A stretch of 20,417 nucleotides of DNA from Myxococcales bacterium (GTDB lineage: Bacteria > Myxococcota > Polyangia > Polyangiales > Polyangiaceae). Shown in pieces: positions 6,847 through 14,666 of this stretch. Positions within the stretch are counted from its first letter, which is position 1; every line of letters begins with the position of its first letter. The DNA is taken from contig JAGQIY010000362.1 in NCBI GenBank assembly GCA_020430865.1, positions 1 through 20,417 of the forward strand, given 5' to 3'. Below the pieces are notes generated by a model. It worked only from the letters and a program-made list of their open reading frames with translations. It was not told the origin of the DNA and searched no databases. A program made the position numbers and the translations under genes.

Positions 6847-8535
6847 TCAACGCAGCTCGAAGATGCCGTAGCCCTGAGGGGGAATCGCGAGGGCTGCGCC
6901 GCCCCCGTCGAAGGTCAGCTTCGCGTTGCCGAGCACCGCTTCGGCCTTGGTCGCGCCGAGGTCCGCCACCGACAGGCTGGTGCTGCTGTCCACGAACCCC
7001 AGATTCAGCACCACCAGGTAGCGGAGGTCGTCGTCATGGCGCAGGTAGGCTAGCACGGCCGGGTCGGACGGCTGCAGGAGCGTAAGCGCGCCGTTGCCCC
7101 ACACCGCGCGTCCGCGTCGCAGCTCCAGGATCGAGCGGTAGAAGGCGTACACGGACGTCGAGCTCGCCTGCTGAGCGGCGATGTTCGTTTCCGCGAGGTC
7201 TGGCCCGAAAGCCAGCCACGGGGACCCGGTCGTGAAGCCGTAGCCCGGGGCCTCGTCATTCCAGGGCAGAGGCGAGCGCGCCTCGTCGCGGAAGTCGATG
7301 ATGCTGTCGTCGCTGGGTCGAATGGCCACTTCTTCGCCATAGTAGATGAACGGTGAGCCCTTCATCGTGAGCTGCACCAGCGCAGCCAGCTTGTAGCGCT
7401 CCTCGCTGCGGTTCGCGTTCACCCAGGCGCGCGAGACGTCGTGGCTGCCGATGACCAGCGCGTCCTGGGCGCCCGCTGGGTACTCATCCAGTGTGCGCTG
7501 GAACACATCGTCGATGGGTTGGGCCAACCCTCCCCCGAAATGAAAATTCCAGAAGTAGCCGTAGCCGAAGTTGAAGGTCATGTGGAACATGTCCTGACCG
7601 TCACCGAAGTACTCGCTCGAGTTCGTCAGGTCCGTGGGCTCTGCGAGCAGCACCGCCCCCGGGTAGTCATCGACGACGCCGCGTAGCTGCTTGATGTAGC
7701 CCTTGGTCTCGTCCAGGAATCCGCAGTCGTTCGCGGACTCGTAGAGCAGGCTGATCACGTCGCAGCGAAACCCGTCCACTCCCTTCTCCAGCCAGAAGCG
7801 CGCGATATCCAGCGTCTCCTTCACCACCTCGGGGTTCTCGTAGTTGAGGTCTGGCTGTCCGGGATAGAAGCGATGGAAGTAGAACTGCTGGCGCGTCTCG
7901 TCAAATTGCCACGCGGAATCCCCGAAGACGGCTTGGTGGGTTCCACAGCCATTGTTCGGCGTGCCCTCGGTGTCTGACCACACGTACCAGTCGGCCTTGG
8001 GGTTGTCCTTGCTCGAGCGAGACTCGGTGAACCAGGGATGCTGATCCGAGGTGTGGTTCAGCACCAGGTCGACAATCACGCGGATCCCCTTGTCGTGGGC
8101 GGCCTCCAGGAAGGCCTCGAAGTCCTCCATCGTGCCGTAGTCCGGGTTGATTCCGCGGTAGTCGGCGACGTCGTAGCCAGAGTCGATGAAGGGCGAAGGC
8201 ATGACGGGCATGAGCCAGATCCCGTCGACGCCCAGCTCCTTCAGGTAGTCGAGCTTCGACGTCAGCCCCTTGAAGTCTCCGATGCCGTCGCCGTCGGAGT
8301 CCTGGAATGAGCGCACGTAGACCTCGTAGAACACGGCGTGCCGATACCAGTCGGGTCCACTCAACAGCACCTTCGCCCTGGCTTCCCAATCCGGAGTCTG
8401 GGTTTGGGGGGGAGAGGTCTCGTCGCTGGAGCACGCCGGAAAGCCGAGCGCCGAGACCAGCGCGAGCGACGTCGCGGCCAGCGCTCGATTCAAGCCATGC
8501 ATCCCGAGAGCCCCGCCTGCAGCGCGCTTACCCAT
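6847..8535 (-). CDS. GH13 alpha-glucosidase/amylase-family lipoprotein
   Basis: 562 residues. The signal peptide ends in a lipobox-like FPAC (Cys35), then a full GH13 barrel: a calcium loop DSDGDGIGDF (79-88), region I DLVLNH (156-161), QPDLN (227-231), the nucleophile Asp259 in GFRCD, acid/base Glu299 in LLAEP, and Asp366 in GSHD. GSPFIYYGEE (393-402) follows. The QPDLN motif places it near oligo-1,6-glucosidase / trehalose-synthase-like enzymes, so short alpha-glucans or maltodextrins are the expected substrate at the cell surface. The start at 8535 is tentative; ATG at 8505 (MHGLNRALAAT...) also gives a good signal peptide. It is divergent from the Cys-rich lipoprotein at 8610 (74-bp gap). 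Confidence 0.93.
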   Translation of the reverse strand: MGKRAAGGALGMHGLNRALAATSLALVSALGFPACSSDETSPPQTQTPDWEARAKVLLSGPDWYRHAVFYEVYVRSFQDSDGDGIGDFKGLTSKLDYLKELGVDGIWLMPVMPSPFIDSGYDVADYRGINPDYGTMEDFEAFLEAAHDKGIRVIVDLVLNHTSDQHPWFTESRSSKDNPKADWYVWSDTEGTPNNGCGTHQAVFGDSAWQFDETRQQFYFHRFYPGQPDLNYENPEVVKETLDIARFWLEKGVDGFRCDVISLLYESANDCGFLDETKGYIKQLRGVVDDYPGAVLLAEPTDLTNSSEYFGDGQDMFHMTFNFGYGYFWNFHFGGGLAQPIDDVFQRTLDEYPAGAQDALVIGSHDVSRAWVNANRSEERYKLAALVQLTMKGSPFIYYGEEVAIRPSDDSIIDFRDEARSPLPWNDEAPGYGFTTGSPWLAFGPDLAETNIAAQQASSTSVYAFYRSILELRRGRAVWGNGALTLLQPSDPAVLAYLRHDDDLRYLVVLNLGFVDSSTSLSVADLGATKAEAVLGNAKLTFDGGGAALAIPPQGYGIFELR

Positions 8536-8609
8536 GAGAGAATTGTGTGCCGAAAACGACCGAGGCGTCATCCACCCCATGCGGTCCAACGTGCTAGCCT
8601 CGACCCGCC

Positions 8610-9248
8610 ATGCAGCTCTCGCCGCGGCTGAATTTGCTCCTGCTGTGCCTGGTCGGCGCTGGACTGAGCGCCGGCTGCGGCGAATCGAGTGACTCCCAGG
8701 GCAGCGGCAGCGGCGGCGCAGGTGGCAGCGGCGGCGCAGGTGGCAGCGGAGCCGCGGCGGGCAGCGGAGGGACCGCGGGTGCCGGAGCCGCCGCCGGTTC
8801 CGGCGGCCAGACTGGCGGCAACGCCGGGCAGTCCAGTGGAGGCAGCGCTGGCAACGAGGCCGCCTGCCCCGACTCGCCACCGCGCAATCTCGAGCCCTGC
8901 AGCCAGGCGGTCAACAACGCTGCGTGCCCCTATCAGGCCACCTGCACGACCGGAGAAAAGACCTTCGAGTTCGTCTGCGGCAGCGACGATCGCTGGATGC
9001 TCGACGAGAAACCTTGTGAGCACCAGGCCGAGCGCTGCGGGGAGCTACCGGTGAGCTGCAACCAGGGCACCTGGTCCTACTGGAAGGGCGTGAACGCCCC
9101 GCCCACGTGCCCAATTACCCGTCCCGAGGGCGACGCTCCTTGCACGCCGAACGACGGCGAGTGCGGCTACTTCTGTGCCGATGGCGTCACGTGGACCGTG
9201 CTCTACTGCACGGGACAGACCTGGGTATCCGACGGCGCGTGCCCGTAG
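8610..9248 (+). CDS. Cys-rich lipoprotein with Gly/Ala/Ser linker
   Basis: 212 residues. The signal peptide ends in LSAGC (Cys23), then a linker of about 60 residues rich in Gly/Ser/Ala (about 24-84) and a C-terminal domain with 14 cysteines. Recurring features are C-x-W/Y and PC pairs (SYWKG, CGYFCADGVTW, YCTGQTWVSDGACP), which suggest a disulfide-rich surface module. I do not recognise the family. The linker contains an exact 18-bp duplication (8709-8744). It is divergent from the GH13 gene and may share its regulatory region. Confidence 0.8.
   Translation: MQLSPRLNLLLLCLVGAGLSAGCGESSDSQGSGSGGAGGSGGAGGSGAAAGSGGTAGAGAAAGSGGQTGGNAGQSSGGSAGNEAACPDSPPRNLEPCSQAVNNAACPYQATCTTGEKTFEFVCGSDDRWMLDEKPCEHQAERCGELPVSCNQGTWSYWKGVNAPPTCPITRPEGDAPCTPNDGECGYFCADGVTWTVLYCTGQTWVSDGACP
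8709..8744 (+). repeat. 18-bp tandem duplication in lipoprotein linker
   Basis: Two exact copies of AGCGGCGGCGCAGGTGGC (8709-8726 and 8727-8744), in frame, each encoding the same six residues (Ser/Gly/Ala/Gly pattern). Fits linker growth by replication slippage. Confidence 0.85.
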
Positions 9249-9311
9249 ATGATTCATTGCCGCAAGGCATTGTTCTTTGCCCCGAACTTCGCTTCGAAGC
9301 ACAGGGGCGGC

Positions 9312-9407
9312 GGCATTCGCGCTGGGTCTGACCGCCCGCACCCCGAGGGGGCGGGCATTCGCGCTGGGGCACTCGAGGCGAGGCGAAGCGGCCGAGGCGA
9401 AGCGGCC
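9312..9407. repeat. Short direct repeats downstream of the acyl-CoA dehydrogenase
   Basis: GGCATTCGCGCTGGG occurs exactly twice (9312-9326 and 9354-9368), and GAGGCGAAGCGGCC occurs as an exact head-to-tail pair (9380-9393 and 9394-9407) that ends on the stop codon of the dehydrogenase gene. The first pair flanks the hairpin at 9334-9356. Confidence 0.7.
9334..9356. terminator. Strong hairpin between convergent genes
   Basis: GCCCGC pairs with GCGGGC across an A bulge and a further CCC/GGG stem closing on a 4-base loop, giving about nine base pairs. It lies between the ends of two convergent genes (9248 and 9407), a good place for a bidirectional terminator. No poly-T tract flanks it, so rho-independent activity is doubtful. 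Confidence 0.4.
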
Positions 9408-10576
9408 TACAGCCCCATCATCTTGGCCAGGTAGTAGCGCATCGTCTCGGTGCTGCCGCCGCCGATGCGGATCAGGCGCGAGTCGCGCCAGGCACGGGCG
9501 ATGGGGTACTCCTCGATGTAGCCCCAGCCGCCGTGGAACTGCAGACACGTGTCCATCACCTCGCTGACGAGGTCCCCCGCAGCGATCTTGCACATGCTGA
9601 CCAGCTTCACCGTCTCCATGGAGATGTCGGCCTTGTTGACGTAGCGCTCGGTGTTGAAGGCATCCACGGTCTTGTAGACCAGCGCCTTGCACATCTCCGT
9701 CTTGGTCATCATGTCGACGAACTTGTGCTGCCACAGTTCGCGCTTGATGATCGGCTTGCCGAAGGCGTGTCGGCCTTCGCCGTATTTGCGGCTGAAGTCG
9801 ATGGCGATCTCGCACGCAGCGACGGCGTTCACGGCCCCGATCAGGCGCTCGCTCTGGAAGTTCTGCATCAGGTACATGAACCCCAGGCCTTCCTCGCCCA
9901 GGCGATAGCGCTGAGGGACGCGCACCTCGTCGAGGAACAGCTCCGCGGTGTCCGAGGCGTAGTGTCCGAGCTTCTTCAGCTTGCGCGAGACCTGGAAGCC
10001 CTTGAGGTTCGTCGGCACCAGCACGAAGCTGCAGCCGTGCGCGCCTGCGTCGGGGTCCGTCTTCACCAGCATGGTGATGAAATCGGCGCGCGTACCGTTG
10101 GTGATGAAGGTCTTCTGACCGCTGATCAGGTAGTCGTCCCCGTCCTTCTTCGCTACCGTGCGGATAGCGGCCACGTCGCTGCCAGCGCCAGGCTCGGAGA
10201 CGCCGATGGCGCCGATCTTCTCACCGCTGATCGCCGGCCTCAGGAACTCGTCGATCTGCTCCTTGGTGCCGATCTCGCTGATGACGGGGGTCGCCATATC
10301 GCCCTGCACCAGCATCGACAGCGACACGCCGCTGGTGTTGCAGCGCGGGAGCTCCTCGGCCTTGGCGACGCTGAACCAGTAGTCGCCGCCAGCTCCTCCG
10401 TGCTCCTCGGGGTAGTGTGCGCCGTGGATCCCTAGCTCACCCGCCTTGGTGAAGATTTCACGAGGAAACTCCCCCGCCTCTTCCCACTGGTCGGCGTAGG
10501 GCGCCACCTCCTTCTCGGCAAACTGCCGCACGGTCTTACGGAAGGCTTCGTGTTCCTCGGTGAAGGGATTCCACAT
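9407..10576 (-). CDS. Acyl-CoA dehydrogenase
   Basis: 389 residues, normal length. FAD-dependent alpha,beta-dehydrogenation of an acyl-CoA. Visible are VSEPGAGSD (126-134) and TFITNGT (156-162) around the flavin site, RKYGEGRHAFGKPI (263-276), and QFHGGWGYIEEYP (346-358). Where medium-chain enzymes carry the catalytic Glu in YEGT, this one has IGGGSTE (371-377), as in long-chain-type enzymes with GGT. The likely base is Glu243 in FQSERL, as in long-chain and isovaleryl-type dehydrogenases. ATG start with AGGAG 9 bases upstream. It stands alone on its strand; the chain-length preference cannot be told from sequence. Confidence 0.95.
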   Translation of the reverse strand: MWNPFTEEHEAFRKTVRQFAEKEVAPYADQWEEAGEFPREIFTKAGELGIHGAHYPEEHGGAGGDYWFSVAKAEELPRCNTSGVSLSMLVQGDMATPVISEIGTKEQIDEFLRPAISGEKIGAIGVSEPGAGSDVAAIRTVAKKDGDDYLISGQKTFITNGTRADFITMLVKTDPDAGAHGCSFVLVPTNLKGFQVSRKLKKLGHYASDTAELFLDEVRVPQRYRLGEEGLGFMYLMQNFQSERLIGAVNAVAACEIAIDFSRKYGEGRHAFGKPIIKRELWQHKFVDMMTKTEMCKALVYKTVDAFNTERYVNKADISMETVKLVSMCKIAAGDLVSEVMDTCLQFHGGWGYIEEYPIARAWRDSRLIRIGGGSTETMRYYLAKMMGL

Positions 10577-10669
10577 GGCTCGTCACTCCTGTCGGCTCGC
10601 CGCGCGCTCGCGCAGCCTCGTCGCCACGACCCTGGCCTCACTCAGCCGCCGGGTCGCGCGCTGGAATGA

Positions 10670-10681
10670 TTCGTACACGAA
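10670..10681. promoter_or_regulatory. Possible operator palindrome upstream of the acyl-CoA dehydrogenase
   Basis: TTCGT-AC-ACGAA, a 5-bp inverted repeat about 95 bp before the dehydrogenase start, followed by AAACGTTT-like sequence. Such sites are typical of TetR- or FadR-type control of fatty-acid genes, but nothing here proves which regulator, if any, binds. Confidence 0.3.
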
Positions 10682-10828
10682 ACGTTTGCCTGCGCAACGT
10701 CGGCCGTTCTGGAACTCGATTCCTGTGGGTGGAGGGCCTCGTCGTCAGCCCGCCGCCGTGTCAGGGAGCAGCTCCGGCGCGTAGCCGGCGAGTCCAGGGC
10801 GGACTCGCCCGGTCCTCCTTCACGACCC

Positions 10829-11224
10829 TCACAGGGCAGCCTCGATCGCGCCGAGCGCTCGCCGAGCGCTGGGCAGCATCCCGGAGACACTGACTCGGTT
10901 GTCGGCCAGGAGCAGCAGCACGATGTCGCTCCGGTTGGATCCGCGAAGAAACAACTGAATCCCTCCGCTCGCCACCAGCAACACCTCGCGCGAAGGGCGG
11001 TGGGAGGGCGGCTGGGCAGAGCTCAGAGCGCCGTCGACCTTCGCCAGGCTGCGCTCCTGGAACAGCTCGCTACTGGCGGGGAGTAGTAGGTCGAGCTGAT
11101 GCTTGGCCTCGTCGTCCAGACTGTGCGTGGCAAGCACCATGCCCGTGGCCAGGTCCATTACCGCGGCGGCGTGGCACTCGGGGATGTGGTCGATGGAACG
11201 CTCGAGCAACGAGAGAAGAGACAT
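10829..11224 (-). CDS. Roadblock/LC7-like protein
   Basis: 131 residues, cytoplasmic. The fold is suggested by the pattern IPECHAAAVMDLATGMVLATHSLDD at the N-terminus, a central helix, then strands REVLLVASGGIQLFLRG and DIVLLLLADN. Roadblock proteins such as MglB act as regulators or scaffolds of small GTPases, in myxobacteria for polarity and motility. No GTPase gene is adjacent. The start is ATG 11224 with AGGAG 6 bases upstream; a TTG at 11230 would add two residues and is less likely. The assignment is from pattern, not alignment. Confidence 0.6.
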   Translation of the reverse strand: MSLLSLLERSIDHIPECHAAAVMDLATGMVLATHSLDDEAKHQLDLLLPASSELFQERSLAKVDGALSSAQPPSHRPSREVLLVASGGIQLFLRGSNRSDIVLLLLADNRVSVSGMLPSARRALGAIEAAL

Positions 11225-11748
11225 GGGCAACTCCTGTTAGAGGGCCAACTCGCGTGCTTCCGCAGGTAATCACGAACGCGCGAGCAGGCTGACCTTCGAG
11301 TCTGTCCTGGGCGCCAGCAGCGGCCCACGCGTCGTCTTTCGACGGAGGTGTCGGTTGGCGACGCTTCCTGCGGACGAGGGGACGAGTCCAGGTAGCGCCG
11401 AAGGCAGAGTCTAGCCCGCGAGTGCTGTCGCGCAACGCAGCAAAGCTCTCGAGCTGGAGCTTCTCACTGCTCTCAACCTGAGACGCAGATACCGGACGGT
11501 CCTGGACGAACGGCGGAGTAGGACACATTGCCGCGCGGATACGATCTGTGTCCGACGACTCGTTGGGCTGGAGCCCGGCGCCGGCGTCCTCGCGCTCACC
11601 CAGCACCAGGCCGGGCGGCAGCCAGCAAGGGCCGACGCCTCGCCACGTCGTGGCCCCCGTGCAGCTCGACCGAGAGTCTCGGGGACTGCCACCGAGAACG
11701 TCGGCCGCTGCTTTTCGTCGCGCGCGGGGGATGCTAGCTCTCTGACTC
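11225..11748. other. Gene-poor stretch upstream of the roadblock gene
   Basis: 524 bp with no convincing gene. A minus-strand frame is open through all of it (from 11750 to 11070) but would overlap the roadblock gene by about 150 bp, has no recognisable motif and a low-complexity, Ser/Arg/Pro-rich translation. The likely contents are the promoter of the roadblock gene and the upstream region of the lipoprotein at 11749. No repeat or RNA was recognised. Confidence 0.5.
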
Positions 11749-12240
11749 ATGCTGTCTTCGTGGTCCAGGGCTCCTCGAGTGCGCCTGTCGCAGGGGGTGA
11801 GGAGAGACGCAGCCGCCTGGGCGCTCCTTGGCCTGGCGGGACTGTGCAGCGCCTGCGGCGGCCCGGGCGAGGCCGAGGATCCACGAGGCATCCTGGGCAG
11901 CGACCTCTACTACCAGGGCGCGGACGGCACCCAGAGTGCGCAGCCGAAGGACCCCCTGGACCGTGTCGCCACCGAGGCCGAGTGCCGCGCCGCGTTTACC
12001 CATATCCAGGAAGTCGGTGCGGAGAACGCGGCGCGCGGCGAGAGCGACCCCGCCAAGGCCAAGCAGATCCGCGATGGCGCGCGCTCCGAGGCGGCGAAGG
12101 CGGCCATCGAGCGCGACGTCAAACGTTGCCTCGCGGAAGGGGTCAGCGCGCGCGAGGCGCGCTGCTACGCCAAGCTCCGTGCCAGCGCGAACGAAGAGGA
12201 CCTCGAACGTCAGTTCGAGCGCTGCGCTCAGTATCAGTAG
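11749..12240 (+). CDS. Small charged lipoprotein, unknown family
   Basis: 163 residues. The N-terminus is Arg-rich with a hydrophobic stretch AAWALLGLAGL ending in CSAC (Cys36), a relaxed lipobox. After that comes a hydrophilic, helix-prone domain with repeated Cys spacing (TEAECRAAF, VKRCLAEG, ARCYAKL, FERCAQYQ). No family recognised. The start is uncertain: ATG 11749 and GTG 11797 are both possible and neither has a strong ribosome site. It is convergent with the FGE-like gene, with a short repeat cluster (12238-12282) between. Confidence 0.65.
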   Translation: MLSSWSRAPRVRLSQGVRRDAAAWALLGLAGLCSACGGPGEAEDPRGILGSDLYYQGADGTQSAQPKDPLDRVATEAECRAAFTHIQEVGAENAARGESDPAKAKQIRDGARSEAAKAAIERDVKRCLAEGVSAREARCYAKLRASANEEDLERQFERCAQYQ

Positions 12241-12282
12241 GGCGCAGATTCGGTACGGCGCAGGTATCAGTACGGCGCAGGT
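12238..12282. repeat. Three copies of a 12-bp repeat across a stop codon
   Basis: TACGGCGCAGGT occurs exactly at 12254-12265 and 12271-12282, with a diverged copy (TAGGGCGCAGAT) at 12238-12249 that includes the stop codon of the preceding gene. Spacing is 16-17 bp, suggesting a small tandem expansion. Confidence 0.7.
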
Positions 12283-12307
12283 TCAGTCGCTGCCCGCCGC
12301 CGCGCTC

Positions 12308-13261
12308 TCAGCCGTCGGCGCAGCAGCGGAACCCGGTCGAGTAGTCGCCGTAGCTGAAGGAGTGCGCCGTCGTGGTGTAGCCGCAGCCCGCCCCGTTGGT
12401 CGTCGCGTCTACGTAGAAGCCGCCCTTGAAGGTGCCGGCGGGGTCCGCGGTCCACTCGTGGAGGTTGCCCACCAAGTCGAAGATCCCCTCCGGCGTCTGA
12501 CACTGATCGAAGCTGCCACTGAGCGCCAACGTGTTCGGTTGCTGGCTGATGCACGGGTTGTCGAGCTCGCCCCAGATCCAGTCCTCGGTCGTCCCGAAGA
12601 GCTCCACCACCGGGTGCACCGCGCGGTAGTCGTTGCACGCGCCGTCGACGCGCATGAATCCGTAAGGATACACCCGTGCCTGACTCCCCCGACACCCGAG
12701 CTCCCACTCGTCCCGCGTGCAGAGCCGCTTGCCAGCCTCGAGACAGGCTTGCTCCGCCTGCTGACCGCTGATGTACCCCTGCGGCACGGCGCCCGGAGCG
12801 CTGCGAGCCAGCACCGTCGCGCTCCCGGGGTCGAAGTACGGCGACCACGAGGTCTCGCCGCCTCCGCTGACCTCCACGAGGAACGCCTCCCAGCGATCCA
12901 TGCACACCAGCTGACCGATGCGCGCCATTCCGTCGGGACAACCATCGAGACCGGGCGGCTCCTCCAGCCCAGCATTCGGCAACGGCATGGCGAGCTCGTC
13001 GCACATCCAGGGCACCTCACCCCCAACCCCGGCGGAGCCTGCGGCATCCCCAGAACCGCCGAAACCGGCTGCGCCCAGGCCCGCTGCGCCGCCTGAGGCC
13101 ACTCCTCCGCCCGCACCTCCGCTCCCGCCCGAGCTCGCGCCACCCTGCCCGCTGCCCGCACCTCCACCGAAGCCTGCGATGCCACCGATCGCGGTGCCGT
13201 CGTCACCGCACCCACCGAGCAGCACGAGCGCCGCCAGCGCCCACCCACCTCGCGCCTTCAC
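12308..13261 (-). CDS. Lipoprotein with FGE-sulfatase (SUMF1) fold, catalytic cysteines lost
   Basis: 317 residues. Lipobox LGGC (Cys18), Gly/Ala/Ser linker (about 22-82), then a formylglycine-generating-enzyme-type domain: AGKRLCTRDEWELGC (176-190), YPYG, DLVGNLHEWTAD (262-273), FKGGFYVD (278-285) and STGFRCCAD (308-316). By hand alignment, the two FGE active-site cysteines (human C336 and C341) correspond to Asp285 and Gly290, so oxidation of sulfatase cysteine is not expected. It may bind a surface ligand. GTG start. It follows the FHA/AAA+ gene by 42 bp on the same strand, so co-transcription is plausible. Confidence 0.85.
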   Translation of the reverse strand: MKARGGWALAALVLLGGCGDDGTAIGGIAGFGGGAGSGQGGASSGGSGGAGGGVASGGAAGLGAAGFGGSGDAAGSAGVGGEVPWMCDELAMPLPNAGLEEPPGLDGCPDGMARIGQLVCMDRWEAFLVEVSGGGETSWSPYFDPGSATVLARSAPGAVPQGYISGQQAEQACLEAGKRLCTRDEWELGCRGSQARVYPYGFMRVDGACNDYRAVHPVVELFGTTEDWIWGELDNPCISQQPNTLALSGSFDQCQTPEGIFDLVGNLHEWTADPAGTFKGGFYVDATTNGAGCGYTTTAHSFSYGDYSTGFRCCADG

Positions 13262-13303
13262 GCTCCAGCTCTAGCAAACGCCAGGTGCCGTGGCGAGACT
13301 GGC

Positions 13304-14407
13304 TCAGTCGTGATGCGTCGTTTCTCCGGCCAGCTCCGGCTCGCAGCGCGCAGCTCGCACGAGCTGGGCGAGCTCCCGCAGGTTCTCGTGGAAGTAGCGT
13401 CGACGCAGGCGCTCGACGACTCCCGGCCCGATCGGATCCTCCACGCCGAGCAGCGCCTCGAAGTGCCGCACCAAGAGCTCGAGATCCTCCAGCCGCTCGC
13501 GCAACGGCGGCACCTCCACTCGGGCCGCAGCCATACGGAAGTACAATTCCTCCAGGAAATATCCACGGTTGACCAGCGGCCTCAGATCGACCCCAGTCGC
13601 GAACACCCATCGGGCGTCCAGAGCGAGAGGCTGGTTGCTCCCAAGCGGCGACGCCGAGCCATCACGCAGCGCCCGTGATAGCAACCCCTGCACCTCGAGC
13701 GGCAGCCGCTCCACGTTGGCGAGGAACAGCGTACCGCCCCGAGCTCGCTGGAGCGACCCCGCGCCGCCCAGCTCGGCGCCACGATGGCTTCGCGGCGCAT
13801 GCCCGAAGAGCCGCGCCGCCACCGCCGTCGCATCTCCAGCCGCACTGCACTCGACGAGCGCCCCGCCGCGCCCGGACCAGCCGTGAACGAGCCGTGCCAG
13901 GAAGCGCTTGCCCGCTCCCGGCTCTCCGCAGAGCAGCACCGGTACCCGCCCCGCCGCGAACCTCGCAGCCAGGGCGAGCGCCTCTCGGTAGCGACGAGCA
14001 AACGCCACCAGGGGCAACGCGGCGTCCGGGATTTCCTCACGTCCCAGCTCCACCGGGGCCGCCTGGGTCACGCGCAAGCGATGCTCCCCGACCCGAAGTT
14101 CATTTCCATAAGGAATCACTGCGCGCTCGAGACGCAGATCGTCGAGCCACGTGCCGCTGGCGCCTCCGAGATCCACCACCCAGACGCCATCCTCGCGGGC
14201 GACGAGATCCACGTGGTAGGGCGCGACGTCGGCCCCCTTCAGCTGCAGCTCGTTGTCGGTTGCGCGACCGATCTGCAAGGTGGAGGAAGCGCGGGGCTCT
14301 GCGCAGAGGCCGCGCTGTGGGCCAGCGGTCAGCTCCACCGCGAGCCGCTGCTGGGTGCGGGGTCCCAGCCTGAGCGGACGCCCAGCATCTCCGGCGTCAG
14401 AGGTCAT
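13304..14407 (-). CDS. FHA + sigma-54-activator-type AAA+ protein, degraded motifs
   Basis: 367 residues, cytoplasmic. An N-terminal FHA domain (IGRATDNELQL at 46-56, LGGASGTWLDD at 80-90) would bind phosphothreonine. The central domain is of the sigma-54 enhancer-binding type: a Walker A GEPGAGKR (161-168), LFGH (200-203), and GGTLFL (224-229), with PPLRERLED (300-308) carrying the arginines. Against the family, the Walker B DE is replaced (LFLANVE instead of LFLDEIG) and the GAFTGA loop is unrecognisable (RSHRGA). There is no C-terminal HTH. It therefore probably does not activate sigma-54 in the usual way. ATG start, no strong ribosome site. Confidence 0.85.
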   Translation of the reverse strand: MTSDAGDAGRPLRLGPRTQQRLAVELTAGPQRGLCAEPRASSTLQIGRATDNELQLKGADVAPYHVDLVAREDGVWVVDLGGASGTWLDDLRLERAVIPYGNELRVGEHRLRVTQAAPVELGREEIPDAALPLVAFARRYREALALAARFAAGRVPVLLCGEPGAGKRFLARLVHGWSGRGGALVECSAAGDATAVAARLFGHAPRSHRGAELGGAGSLQRARGGTLFLANVERLPLEVQGLLSRALRDGSASPLGSNQPLALDARWVFATGVDLRPLVNRGYFLEELYFRMAAARVEVPPLRERLEDLELLVRHFEALLGVEDPIGPGVVERLRRRYFHENLRELAQLVRAARCEPELAGETTHHD

Positions 14408-14567
14408 GCGGCGTGTTTAGCGGATCCGCCGCGGGACCGTAGCAAAACCGCCATCGGGCCGCGCAGGATGCCGCCGCAGCGCGCGCACGTCCCCTCGCGA
14501 CGACCATCCGTTCGGTTTTCCAGGTCGAAATTCAAGGGACTCGTGAGCTGGTTCGTGAAGCTGTCTC

Positions 14568-14591
14568 TGTGTGACAGCTCCGTTTCACACA
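14568..14591. promoter_or_regulatory. Inverted repeat TGTGTGA-N10-TCACACA
   Basis: Seven-base perfect arms with a 10-base spacer. It looks like a CRP-type half-site pair (TGTGA/TCACA), but the spacer is 10 rather than the 6 needed for CRP, so a different dimeric regulator is more likely. About 200 bp before the LTD gene. Confidence 0.35.
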
Positions 14592-14648
14592 CCGACTCAC
14601 GCACGCGCCCGAACGCCCAACTGCCATGGACTGCTGCCATTGCCCTGG

Positions 14649-14666
14649 GCTTGCAGACCTGCAAGC
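14649..14666. promoter_or_regulatory. 18-bp palindrome GCTTGCAG-AC-CTGCAAGC
   Basis: Perfect 8-bp arms around a 2-bp centre. Good operator geometry for a dimeric regulator in the divergent region. It could equally be chance in GC-rich DNA. Confidence 0.35.

Noticed and set aside
8536..8880. N-terminal extension of the GH13 frame to 8880
   Set aside because: The added residues are Arg/Cys-rich shadow of the Cys-rich lipoprotein gene on the other strand. The signal peptide begins at 8535 or 8505.
11070..11750. Minus-strand open frame through the gene-poor region upstream of the roadblock gene
   Set aside because: It overlaps the roadblock gene by about 150 bp, has low-complexity composition, no ribosome site and no recognisable motif.
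14568..14591. CRP binding site
   Set aside because: The half-sites TGTGA/TCACA are separated by 10 bases, not the 6 needed for CRP, so I list it only as an inverted repeat of unknown regulator.
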